DNA from: a virus
DNA length: 29,511 nucleotides
IMG/VR virus record: IMGVR_UViG_3300036832_000824
Coordinates: 1-29,511 of that record
Reading direction: 5' to 3' (one strand)
Under the pieces are notes generated by a model, which saw nothing but the letters and a program-made list of their open reading frames with translations, did no database searches and had not been told where the DNA came from. The position numbers and the translations under genes were made by a program. Of the stretch, positions 23,380 through 29,509 are shown piece by piece. The first letter of the stretch is position 1. Each line of letters starts with the position of its first letter.

Positions 23380-23894
23380 AGGCACACGTTCAACGGAATG
23401 CCGCCAGCGGTGATCGACCAGGTGTAGGTCGGGACGAGCGGACACGCGGCCGCGACGAGCAGCCAGTCGCCTTCACGGCGCAACGGGATGACGGGCACGC
23501 CGTTCGCGAGCGCGAGCACGATGGGGCCGTTCGGGGTTATGCGGACGTTGAGACCATCGACGCCGACCGACACGATCACCGATCTGCAATCGGGCTCGAT
23601 GCAGGCCGTGTAACGGCCGAACAGCCAGCCGAGCGGCGGCGGGGCTGGCGGTGGCGCGTAAGGGACGGGCTCGACCGGGGGCGGCTCTGTCGGCGGTGGC
23701 TCTACCGGAATAGGCGGCGGAAGCAATGGCGGTCGTGCGTAAGGATCATAGCAACCGGGCGGCCCGAACCAGCCCCGCGAGCAGACCCAACCGGCCGGCG
23801 CATACTTGATCGTGGCGATCAGGACCACCGTCGTCAGCAAGATGACGGCGATGGCTTCGAGAAGCTTGCTGTGCCTGGTGGTCTTGCCGTTCAT
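23376..23894 (-). CDS. Membrane-anchored protein with proline-rich stalk and SH3-like domain
   Basis: The largest gene of the cluster (172 residues). An N-terminal hydrophobic segment (LLEAIAVILLTTVVLIATIKY) is followed by a Cys-containing patch (VCSRGWFGPPGCYDPY). A 35-residue poly-Pro stalk comes next, and then a C-terminal domain with the bacterial SH3 pattern 'VGVDGLNVRITPNGPIVLAL' then 'VPVIPLRREGDWLLVA'. Bacterial SH3 domains often bind peptidoglycan. The layout is of an inner-membrane protein reaching across the periplasm, which would suit envelope modification, lysis or superinfection control; this is inference. Confidence 0.65.
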   Translation of the reverse strand: MNGKTTRHSKLLEAIAVILLTTVVLIATIKYAPAGWVCSRGWFGPPGCYDPYARPPLLPPPIPVEPPPTEPPPVEPVPYAPPPAPPPLGWLFGRYTACIEPDCRSVIVSVGVDGLNVRITPNGPIVLALANGVPVIPLRREGDWLLVAAACPLVPTYTWSITAGGIPLNVCL

Positions 23895-23900
23895 GGCGCA

Positions 23901-24152
23901 TCACCTACGAGTCGATTTCAGGAGTCCGATGGTGGCGGCGATCTCGTTCTGCAACTCCTCAAGATCGGCAATGGTGCGCTCAACGTCTTGGGCGGCGTTG
24001 CGCGTTTCAACACCGATCCGACCCTTGCGGTCGAGTACCTCGTTCCTGAGTTTTTCGAGGTAGCTTGCCATGGGCGGGGCAGGTAACTTGTGCTCGACCA
24101 CGACGGGCGTTGGCGCTTCGGTCGGCATGTTGCGCTTGGTCTTCTTGGTCAT
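23901..24152 (-). CDS. Small coiled-coil protein, leftward cluster
   Basis: The 83-residue product starts at 24152 with a good GAGAGGA site upstream. A basic, Pro-rich head (TKKTKRNMPTEAPTPVVVEH) precedes a long helix (YLEKLRNEVLDRKGRIGVETRNAAQDVERTIADLEELQNEIAATIGLL, about residues 31-78). It is the first gene after the internal hairpin at 24186-24224, and may be translated from a separate message. Function unknown. Confidence 0.6.
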   Translation of the reverse strand: MTKKTKRNMPTEAPTPVVVEHKLPAPPMASYLEKLRNEVLDRKGRIGVETRNAAQDVERTIADLEELQNEIAATIGLLKSTRR

Positions 24153-24185
24153 TGGATTATCCTCTCATCGCTTTGTAAAAGAAGT

Positions 24186-24224
24186 GGGCCGCCGGTTTGG
24201 TGGCGAACCTGACGCCGGCGGCCC
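24186..24224 (-). terminator. Internal hairpin, possible leaky terminator of the leftward cluster
   Basis: GGGCCGCCGG (24186-24195) and CCGGCGGCCC (24215-24224) form a perfect 10-bp stem in a 105-base gap between two genes. On the - strand it is followed by ACTTCTTTTAC, a weak T-tract. It could reduce transcription of the 13 downstream genes. A second smaller inverted repeat (24227-24233 with 24252-24258) lies just upstream. Confidence 0.5.
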
Positions 24225-24257
24225 GTGTCGGGAGAGGCTTGTTTTTCTCAGTCCCGA

Positions 24258-24452
24258 CTAATCACGGATTGTTACTTTCCCTTTCGGTTCGTAGTACGCA
24301 AGAACTCGCATCCCGTAGGCGATAGCATCCGCGCGGCTGTGGAACGTCGCGCTTCGGATTGGCACACCGTCGAGCATCGCCTCCCATGCGTTATCGCGCT
24401 CGATACCTTTGCGGCGCCGCGCCGAGATCCGCGATGGTTGTGGCCGTTTCAT
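24258..24452 (-). CDS. Small hypothetical protein, leftward cluster
   Basis: I chose the start at 24452, one base after the previous stop codon; the frame to 24572 would overlap that gene. The 64 residues have a basic head (KRPQPSRISARRRKGIERD) and a small alpha/beta body (AMLDGVPIRSATFHSRADAIAYGMRVLAYYEP). Family not recognised. It is followed by the hairpin-containing gap. Confidence 0.55.
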   Translation of the reverse strand: MKRPQPSRISARRRKGIERDNAWEAMLDGVPIRSATFHSRADAIAYGMRVLAYYEPKGKVTIRD

Positions 24453-24453
24453 T

Positions 24454-24789
24454 TCAGAGTGGAACGCCAAGGGCTCGCTTTGGATTTTGCGCGAAGACAA
24501 GCAAGTCACGGAGCGAGACAATCCGCAGGATTTCGCCGCCGGCATGGTTCGAGCAACCCTGTCGATGCGCAAACACGAGAGCGCTACGCTGTCGGGCGGT
24601 GATCTGCGGGTGAACGTAATATCCGACCACGCACTTGTTCTTGCCGATCACGATTCGCCGGCCCTGCACTTCCCACGGGATATTGTCCTGATCCAAGGCT
24701 TGCAGGAGGATGTCGATTGAGCCAGCCCACCGCCGTACATGCGGCGATGGCCAACCGAGCGCCTTGCGGACGAGTTGTTCTCTGGTCAT
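24454..24789 (-). CDS. Hypothetical protein with HTH-like N-terminus, leftward cluster
   Basis: The start at 24789 is preferred to 24810 because it overlaps the stop of a 35-codon frame as ATGA. The 111 residues begin 'TREQLVRKALGWPSPHVRRWAGSIDILLQALDQDNIPWEVQGRRIVIGKNK' (about residues 2-52, shown for location), which might fold as a small HTH followed by a beta hairpin. 'RDLLVFAQNP' lies near the C-terminus. No family recognised; DNA binding is only a possibility. Confidence 0.55.
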   Translation of the reverse strand: MTREQLVRKALGWPSPHVRRWAGSIDILLQALDQDNIPWEVQGRRIVIGKNKCVVGYYVHPQITARQRSALVFAHRQGCSNHAGGEILRIVSLRDLLVFAQNPKRALGVPL

Positions 24790-24893
24790 CGCGATACTTT
24801 TCGTTGGCATTTTTTGCAGCGGCAGCGCGGCACGGCACGCATGCCGGCGAGGCGCCGTAGCAGGATGGCGGTACGCAGGAGCTTCCAGGTCAT
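24786..24893 (-). CDS. 35-residue basic microprotein with CxCxxC
   Basis: This short frame begins two bases after the preceding TAG stop and ends in an ATGA overlap with the next gene, so it fills the gap exactly. The product is basic and carries Cys24, Cys26 and Cys29 (RCRCKKCQRK), which could bind a metal or act as half of a zinc site. No ribosome site is visible; translation would be coupled. Confidence 0.5.
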   Translation of the reverse strand: MTWKLLRTAILLRRLAGMRAVPRCRCKKCQRKVSR

Positions 24894-24895
24894 GA

Positions 24896-25099
24896 CTAAA
24901 TCCGCATCAGCATGTATTCGCCGCGGCCGATTTGCTTCACCTGTCCGTCCCCAATCGCTTTCACCAGCGTGTGGCGCGGGGACTTGTGGCCGGCGGCGGT
25001 CGCGCAGATGGCGAACTCGACCCATCGAAAAGTGCGACCGATCAGGCGTGAATAGGCATGGTCCCTGCGGCGGGGGCGTCTCTTGGCGTTCTTGCTCAT
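24896..25099 (-). CDS. Small basic protein, first gene of the leftward cluster
   Basis: I chose ATG 25099; the upstream part of the frame (to 25231) runs into the leader with its inverted repeat. The 67 residues are strongly basic at the N-terminus (KNAKRRPRRRDHAYSRLIGRTFRWVEF). The remainder could be a small winged or HTH-like fold (RHTLVKAIGDGQVKQIGRGEYMLMRI). As first gene after the presumed promoter it could be a regulator. Family not recognised. Confidence 0.6.
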   Translation of the reverse strand: MSKNAKRRPRRRDHAYSRLIGRTFRWVEFAICATAAGHKSPRHTLVKAIGDGQVKQIGRGEYMLMRI

Positions 25100-25120
25100 T
25101 GTGGCTCTACTCTTGGTGAA

Positions 25121-25160
25121 GCGCCCGACCGGCGGTTGCGGCATTAAACCGGCCGGGCGC
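25121..25160. repeat. Inverted repeat in the leader of the leftward cluster
   Basis: GCGCCCGACCGG (25121-25132) and CCGGCCGGGCGC (25149-25160) pair over 11 of 12 positions with a 16-base loop. It lies between the presumed leftward promoter and the first gene, and no T-run follows on the - strand. It may be an attenuator-like leader structure or an operator; I cannot tell which. Confidence 0.45.
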
Positions 25161-25257
25161 GGGTGCCGCCGCTGACCCCGTTCCGGGCTGTTCCCTTCCG
25201 GGTAACGCTGAGAAAACGGCCTGGTACGCAACTGGTGGAATCAGCGGCGGCTTGCTA

Positions 25258-25286
25258 CTAATAAGACTATCCTGCGCTTTCCGCAA
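25258..25286 (-). promoter_or_regulatory. Predicted promoter of the leftward cluster
   Basis: On the - strand TTGCGG (25286-25281) and TATTAG (25263-25258) are separated by 17 bases, close to a sigma-70 layout. It would drive the genes from 25099 leftward with a leader of about 155 bases. Together with the rightward promoter it defines a divergent control region. Sequence-based prediction only. Confidence 0.4.
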
Positions 25287-25455
25287 GTCTCCCCGACTGT
25301 CTTTCTCTGCGGGACTTTTCCAGGACATTTGCGCAGGCCTGATGTGACAAAAATGCCTATATTCAATAGCTTGGCAAGATTGAGGGATTCCCCCTTGTGG
25401 GGAGGGTAACCGTTGCCGGGTGTGGTGGCATGTTGTGGAAAGGTGGTCTAAGCCC

Positions 25456-25483
25456 TTGATATTTTGGCATTTGACCATATATC
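25456..25483 (+). promoter_or_regulatory. Predicted promoter of the integrase operon
   Basis: TTGATA (25456-25461) and TATATC (25478-25483) are 16 bases apart, a plausible sigma-70 promoter, 70 bases before the first rightward gene. The rest of the 453-base gap (25100-25552) holds no credible gene. It contains the leftward promoter, the leader inverted repeat and AT-rich patches suitable for operators. Confidence 0.4.
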
Positions 25484-25552
25484 ACTGTCAGCAGGCAACC
25501 CCCGGCTTGCAGGCTCTACAGGACACCGCCGGGACACGACAAAGGATCGAAA

Positions 25553-25759
25553 ATGCGCAAGATGACGAAGACCGAGCGGATGGTGTGGAACCGCACGCAC
25601 CGCGACTATCGCTGCCGCGTCGGCGGCGTGCCCTATGTCCTCGAATTGAACCGAGAGACCGGGGCTACCGAACTGGTGCCGCTGGAAACCTGCCGGAAGG
25701 TGCGGGAAGCGGTCGGCATCCCAACCCGATTCCAGGCGGTCGGTGCGGTGTCGTCATGA
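25553..25759 (+). CDS. Small hypothetical protein, integrase operon
   Basis: An AAAGGA site six bases before ATG 25553 supports the start. The 68 residues are basic (RKMTKTERMVWNRTHRDYRCRVGG, then VPYVLELNRETGATELVPLE) and probably form a small beta-rich domain. It overlaps the next gene as ATGA. Family not recognised; the operon suggests a role near integration, such as an accessory DNA-binding protein. Confidence 0.6.
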   Translation: MRKMTKTERMVWNRTHRDYRCRVGGVPYVLELNRETGATELVPLETCRKVREAVGIPTRFQAVGAVSS

Positions 25760-25959
25760 CCAACTACGACGCCACTTTCACGGTCGAGCACTTCGCCAAA
25801 GGCGACCGCGTCGAACTCCATCCCGGCCTTGATCGCTGGATGATGGGCGACCGCTTCGGCACGGTCGAGCGCCTCGGCCGGCTGTTCGTCTATGTCCGTA
25901 TGGACCGCAGCGGCAAGACCATCAAGTTTCATCCCTCCTCAATCGGCCATGTGTCATGA
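25756..25959 (+). CDS. Small SH3/KOW-like protein, integrase operon
   Basis: The 67 residues start and end in ATGA overlaps. 'GDRVELHPGLDRWMMGDRFG' and 'LFVYVRMDRSGKTIKFHPSSI' suggest a small five-stranded barrel of the kind seen in many phage and plasmid proteins that sit next to integrases in Rhizobiales. A nucleic acid or protein contact role is likely but unproven. Confidence 0.65.
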   Translation: MTNYDATFTVEHFAKGDRVELHPGLDRWMMGDRFGTVERLGRLFVYVRMDRSGKTIKFHPSSIGHVS

Positions 25960-27155
25960 CCACCACCAAGCAGCTACAGACCCCCACGGCCCGCCGCGTG
26001 CTCACCCCGCGCGGCAAGCCGTATTTCGTCCCGACCGGCACGCCCGGCCTCGCGCTCGGCTATCGTCGGATCGAGGACGCCGCCGGCTCATGGACGCTGC
26101 GCAAGGCGGACGGCGCGGGCGGCAATTGGACCGACCGCATCGGCACTGCCGACGACCTGGAGGCGGCCAATGGCGAGGACGTGCTCGCCTTCGCCGACGC
26201 CCTCGACAAGGCCAGGCAGAAGGCGCGCGGCCAGGTACAGGCCGGCGGCAAGCCGGTGACCGTGCTCGAGGCCATCGCCGCCTATGAAGCGGGTTTCGCC
26301 GCGCGCGGCCGCAATCCCTACAACGCCCGGCGGCTCAAGACCTTGGTCCCCGAGTGGCTCGCCGGCAAAGACGTGGCCGCGCTCAAGACTGCCGAGCTTG
26401 AGCGGTTCCGCGACACCTGCGGCCTCAAGGGGGCCAACCTCAACCGGACCCTGCGCCCCCTCAAGGCGGCGCTCACCGCTGCCGCCGAGCGTAGCGATGG
26501 GGCAATCACGAACGTCTCGGCATGGAAGGTAGGCCTCGCGGCTGTCGGTGGTCCCGACCGCGCGCGCGATGTGCGGCCGCTCACCACCGCCCAGGTCAAC
26601 GCCCTGATCGATGCCGCCTACCGCGAGGACGAGGCGTTTGGCCTGTTCGTGGAAGTCGGCGCGGAGACCGGCGCGAGGCCGTCGCAGATCGCCCGGATCC
26701 GGGTCGGCGACCTACAGGCCGACCGGATCATGGTGCCGTCGTCCCGCAAGGGCCGCGAGGGCAAGGAAATGAAGCTCGCGGCCATCCCCATCACCGCAGT
26801 GCTCGCGGCGCGCCTGCGGGCCGCTGCGGCCGACCGTGGCCAGTCCGATCCCCTCCTCCTCCGCGACGAACGGTTCGAGGATCGGACTTGGGGGCCGAAG
26901 ACCCACGAGGACCTATTCCGCAAGGTCGTCATGGAACTCGGCTTACCGTCTGACGTGACGTTCTACGTTCTGCGCCACACGGCGGTGTGCCGCCAGATTC
27001 TCGCCGGCGTGCGATTGAGGCTGATCGCGGCTCGGCTCGACACGAGCACCGAGGTCATCGAGAAGAACTACTCGGCGTTTATCAGCGACGCCGACGACGA
27101 GCAGATGCGACGCGGCTTGCTCGAGCGAACCCCGAGGCTGTCTCTCGTTGGATAA
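25956..27155 (+). CDS. int: Tyrosine recombinase (phage integrase)
   Basis: The 399-residue protein has the phage integrase layout. There is a basic N-terminal arm domain, a core-binding helical domain (about 100-195), and a catalytic domain from about 205. Arg241 lies in 'ETGARPSQIARI', a Lys in the hairpin 'PSSRKGREGKEMK', Arg340-His341 in 'FYVLRHT', and the nucleophile Tyr372 in 'EVIEKNYSAF'. Two positions depart from the classic set: Tyr337 stands where box II usually has His, and Thr363 stands where the His of 'LGH' is usual ('ARLDTS'). Variants of this kind occur, so activity is still likely. It is coupled by ATGA to two small genes and followed by a terminator. It would integrate and excise the phage. 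Confidence 0.9.
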   Translation: MTTTKQLQTPTARRVLTPRGKPYFVPTGTPGLALGYRRIEDAAGSWTLRKADGAGGNWTDRIGTADDLEAANGEDVLAFADALDKARQKARGQVQAGGKPVTVLEAIAAYEAGFAARGRNPYNARRLKTLVPEWLAGKDVAALKTAELERFRDTCGLKGANLNRTLRPLKAALTAAAERSDGAITNVSAWKVGLAAVGGPDRARDVRPLTTAQVNALIDAAYREDEAFGLFVEVGAETGARPSQIARIRVGDLQADRIMVPSSRKGREGKEMKLAAIPITAVLAARLRAAAADRGQSDPLLLRDERFEDRTWGPKTHEDLFRKVVMELGLPSDVTFYVLRHTAVCRQILAGVRLRLIAARLDTSTEVIEKNYSAFISDADDEQMRRGLLERTPRLSLVG

Positions 27156-27210
27156 CGGGCATATATTGCTGTCGAGCGCTTGCGGGTAGGCTCTCCCGTG
27201 GCACACTACA

Positions 27211-27240
27211 AGCCCCCGAATCACTCGGGGGCTTTTTCTT
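27211..27240 (+). terminator. Intrinsic terminator after the integrase gene
   Basis: AGCCCCCGA (27211-27219) and TCGGGGGCT (27225-27233) form a perfect 9-bp stem with a 5-base loop, followed by TTTTCTT. It ends the integrase operon 56 bases after the stop codon. Confidence 0.9.
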
Positions 27241-27259
27241 GCTCTACCGGGGGGTTGTC

Positions 27260-27466
27260 ATGCCAAGAGGCAAGCGGCGACCGCACACGCCAGCGCCGAG
27301 CACTGTCTACAGCATCAGAGAATTTTGCGAATCGCACGGGATCAGCGAGGCGCTCTACTACCGCATGAAACGCCGGGGCGAAGGCCCGCGCGAGATGAAA
27401 GTCGGCGCGCGCATCCTGATCTCACACGAGAGCGCCGCCGCCTGGCGCAGGGCGCAAGAACGATGA
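27260..27466 (+). CDS. AlpA/excisionase-like helix-turn-helix protein
   Basis: ATG 27260 follows a G-rich site. The 68 residues hold a MerR/AlpA-type winged helix: 'YSIREFCESHGISEALYYRMKRRGEGPREMKVGARILISHESAAAW' (about residues 17-62, shown for location). The last part (ILISHESAAAWRR) is the wing and final helix typical of this fold. Such proteins next to integrases act as recombination directionality factors or regulators of int. It couples by ATGA to an HNH gene. Confidence 0.75.
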   Translation: MPRGKRRPHTPAPSTVYSIREFCESHGISEALYYRMKRRGEGPREMKVGARILISHESAAAWRRAQER

Positions 27467-27813
27467 GCCGTCGGCGAAGGGATCACAATTTTGCCCGCAA
27501 GCTCGCCCGCGCCGCGCACTACAAGCAGGGCGGGTTGTGCTACTGGTGCAATCGTCCGATGAAGCTCATGCGCAACGCTGGCGATGGTTATGCTGGCGAA
27601 ATCGACCCACTCCTGATGACTGCTGAGCACATCATCCCCGTGAATGATAACGGCCTCACGCGTGCAGGCAACGTCGTGGCAGCGTGTTATGAGTGCAACA
27701 ACGCGCGCGGCAATGGGAACAATCAGATGAAGCGCGGTTTCAAGTTCACTGTCGGCGACGACACGCCGTCTTCGCCGTTTGCACGGCTACGTGGCAACCG
27801 ACGGGCCGAATGA
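27463..27813 (+). CDS. HNH endonuclease
   Basis: The 116-residue protein starts by ATGA overlap at 27463. It has an HNH nuclease core with its zinc site: Cys26-x-x-Cys29 (CYWC), 'TAEHIIPVNDNG' with His56, 'GNVVAACYECNNARGN' with Asn70, Cys75 and Cys78. Stand-alone HNH proteins in phages serve in packaging (near terminase) or as homing or restriction-like nucleases. Next to int and not terminase, an accessory or mobile role is more likely. Confidence 0.85.
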   Translation: MSRRRRDHNFARKLARAAHYKQGGLCYWCNRPMKLMRNAGDGYAGEIDPLLMTAEHIIPVNDNGLTRAGNVVAACYECNNARGNGNNQMKRGFKFTVGDDTPSSPFARLRGNRRAE

Positions 27814-28028
27814 AGATTCCCCCACCGCGCCTCGGCTTCCGCAAAGGCTTTGATCCCAGCCGCCTCGCTTGGGGGCGGCCCGATAGTCCGCAGCGCGCGC
27901 TGTGCTCGTATTGCCACGCCAAACTCCCCGAGGTCCCGCTGATGATGTGGGACAGAAAGGGCGCATGCGTGCAGTTCTGTGACGAGTGCGTTGAGACCTG
28001 GATCGAGGTCAAGGGCGGCGGCGCGTAA
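27810..28028 (+). CDS. Small zinc-ribbon protein
   Basis: The 72 residues start by ATGA overlap with the HNH gene. Cys32-x-x-Cys35 (CSYC) and Cys57-x-x-Cys60 (CDEC) form a probable zinc ribbon, after a Pro-rich head (KIPPPRLGFRKGFDPSRLAWGRP). It may help the HNH nuclease or bind DNA. It ends 19 bases inside the 3' end of a convergent gene. Confidence 0.65.
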   Translation: MKIPPPRLGFRKGFDPSRLAWGRPDSPQRALCSYCHAKLPEVPLMMWDRKGACVQFCDECVETWIEVKGGGA

Positions 28029-28287
28029 TTCCAAATTGCGCCTTGTTGAAAAGCACGCGGGCAATCTTGGTGGCGCGCGCGTTTCCGATCAATTCCACGT
28101 CCAAAGGCAAGCTATCAGCGACGCCCAAAAGTTCGCCGATCTCGACGGCAAGCACTTCATCGTTCTTGCCGTAGTCCGGCTGATTGCGATCCCATCCAAA
28201 GCGCAGACACTTGGTCGCCGCCTGAATGATCTCGCCGCATTCTTCGATCAGCACCACAAGTTTTTCGTCAATCGTAAGGTCGCTCAT
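28009..28287 (-). CDS. MazG-like nucleotide pyrophosphohydrolase
   Basis: AAAGGGAG five bases before the ATG supports the start. The 92-residue protein has the helical MazG/all-alpha NTP-PPase pattern: Glu15-Glu16-x-x-Glu19 in 'VVLIEECGEIIQAATK', then Glu49-x-x-Glu52 and Asp58 in 'AVEIGELLGVADSL', which would hold magnesium. The second half of the motif is ExxE rather than the usual ExxD. Phage relatives hydrolyse nucleotides and can alter the host stringent response. It overlaps the convergent zinc-ribbon gene by 20 bases. Confidence 0.75.
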   Translation of the reverse strand: MSDLTIDEKLVVLIEECGEIIQAATKCLRFGWDRNQPDYGKNDEVLAVEIGELLGVADSLPLDVELIGNARATKIARVLFNKAQFGITRRRP

Positions 28288-28650
28288 GCGAACTCCCTTT
28301 ATGATTGCATGGGCCGATGACCTTGAACGGCAATGTCACACCGAAACCGAGAGAGAACCGCAGGTCATCTTTCTTTCACGAGCGGTCGAATCCCATGCTA
28401 CCCGACCGAGGATGCGCTCCCTCGGCTTAAAAAGGCGGAGGCCGTGCCTACCCTGCGAACATGGGTCAATGGCCGTGCCTCCTTGCTTTCCCTGGTCGCT
28501 CCCACTGTCGCCAGAGGTCATCTCCGTGGTGGGCAGGTTCGGCAACCTTCAGAGGTTGAAATCTAGGCCGATTCCGACGTTGCCGTAAACCATGCTTTTG
28601 TTGGCCTTGATGCCTATTGTGTAGTGGGGTGTGGTGATAAGCCTTTTGCC
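28288..28650. other. Gene-poor gap between the MazG-like and HTH genes
   Basis: No frame here has a ribosome site and a natural-looking product; the longest candidates overlap each other on both strands. There is a short hairpin (CCGAGG 28406-28411 with CCTCGG 28420-28425) and a 10-base direct repeat GGCCGTGCCT. It presumably holds the promoters of the two divergent genes, although I see no clear consensus match. Confidence 0.4.
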
Positions 28651-29073
28651 ATGGCAGAGTTAGACACGCCGCTGATCGATTCAATGGTCACCGCCGTCAT
28701 CGAGGCGGAAGCGCGCGGGCGCACGGTCGCTGCGGGGCTCGGGCTCGTCAACCTGCGCAATCTGCATTCGGACGAACGGGCCTGGCGCGTCTTCGTGGCC
28801 AAGCATTTTCCGTTTTCCTTCCTGCGGGCCGAGGAACTGGTTGGCCGCATGCTGCATCGCGGCGGGATATTGCGATGCACCCAATGCGGCGAGATCACTG
28901 TCTGCCTCTGCGGCTGCGGCCGGGCCTATGCCCCGGAGTTCCAGCAAGCGGGATCGGCGCTCGACCGCGCCAAGGCGGCCATCGTGGCGCACCCGGAGCG
29001 GTCCAATCGCCGCCTCGCAAAGGAAATAGGCGTGAGCTTTGAGACGGTTAGGCGCGCCAGAAAAGCTCTATGA
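28651..29073 (+). CDS. HTH protein with cysteine cluster, putative regulator
   Basis: The start at ATG 28651 is likely; a GTG at 28624 is possible and neither has a good ribosome site. The 140-residue protein has a helical N-terminal half and a Cys cluster at 76, 79, 85, 87 and 89 (CTQCGEITVCLCGCG), fit for zinc. The C-terminal helix-turn-helix 'SNRRLAKEIGVSFETVRRARKAL' is of the kind seen in resolvase and ParB-like regulators. DNA binding is likely; its target is unknown. A host-type immunity repressor is an alternative. Confidence 0.65.
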   Translation: MAELDTPLIDSMVTAVIEAEARGRTVAAGLGLVNLRNLHSDERAWRVFVAKHFPFSFLRAEELVGRMLHRGGILRCTQCGEITVCLCGCGRAYAPEFQQAGSALDRAKAAIVAHPERSNRRLAKEIGVSFETVRRARKAL

Positions 29074-29274
29074 GCGATGGGTCACCGATGTGTCATGGAT
29101 CGGCTGGGCGCTCTCGGCCAGAATTTCCTTGTCGAGTTCAAGCTTTTTTATCAGTCGCTCGATTTCCTTCACTCCGATACTGCCACTGACAATCAGCCGA
29201 AAACTAGCCTCTTTGGATAGCAGCCCCATGGTGAGTTCGCGCTCTCCGGCCCTAATTAGGACAGTACCCAACAT
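29068..29274 (-). CDS. Small hypothetical protein
   Basis: The start at 29274 follows a GAGGGGGG ribosome site; a longer frame to 29316 would overlap the preceding gene. The 68 residues include 'ELTMGLLSKEASFRLIVSGS' and 'VKEIERLIKKLELDKEILAE', a short beta part followed by a charged helix. Small proteins with this pattern are frequent in Rhizobiales accessory DNA, but I know of no function. It overlaps the HTH gene's end by 6 bases. Confidence 0.6.
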   Translation of the reverse strand: MLGTVLIRAGERELTMGLLSKEASFRLIVSGSIGVKEIERLIKKLELDKEILAESAQPIHDTSVTHRS

Positions 29275-29284
29275 CGTACCCCCC

Positions 29285-29509
29285 TCAATGCTCGTCGTGA
29301 GCCGGCAAGCTCGCAAAGCACTTGTCCACCGCGTTCGTGACGTGGCGGCGCAGTTTTTCGTTGTTTATTCGCACACGCAGTTCCTCGCCGACTTCGAGGA
29401 TGTACTTGTTCAAATTCTTTGCTGCCTCATAGCAGTCAATGATGCGCCCGACCCGTATTCGCTGATTGCTTATGAGACAAAATTCGCGCGTCTCGTCATG
29501 CGTCTCGTA
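29285..29509 (-). CDS. Unknown protein, 5' end outside the window
   Basis: A - strand frame is open at the right edge and ends with TGA at 29287-29285, giving the last 74 residues: 'RVGRIIDCYEAAKNLNKYIL', then 'LRVRINNEKLRRHVTNAVDK', then 'SLPAHDEH'. It appears helical and charged. The next gene starts 10 bases downstream with its ribosome site touching this stop. Family not recognised. Confidence 0.55.
   Translation of the reverse strand, partial: YETHDETREFCLISNQRIRVGRIIDCYEAAKNLNKYILEVGEELRVRINNEKLRRHVTNAVDKCFASLPAHDEH

Noticed and set aside
25476-27173. CATATAT-nn-CTGTC on both sides of the integrase operon (25476-25489 and 27160-27173), considered as integrase sites
   Set aside because: A 12-of-14 match between two places is expected by chance many times in a window of this size, and no core-type site or host gene fragment lies beside either copy.
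28380-28425. Possible tRNA end (GTCGAATCCC resembles a T-arm)
   Set aside because: The flanking bases do not pair as a T-stem, no acceptor or anticodon arm fits upstream, and there is no CCA-like end.
28226-28588. Candidate genes in the gap between the MazG-like and HTH genes, on both strands
   Set aside because: Overlapping frames of similar length, no ribosome sites, unnatural composition and no recognisable domain.
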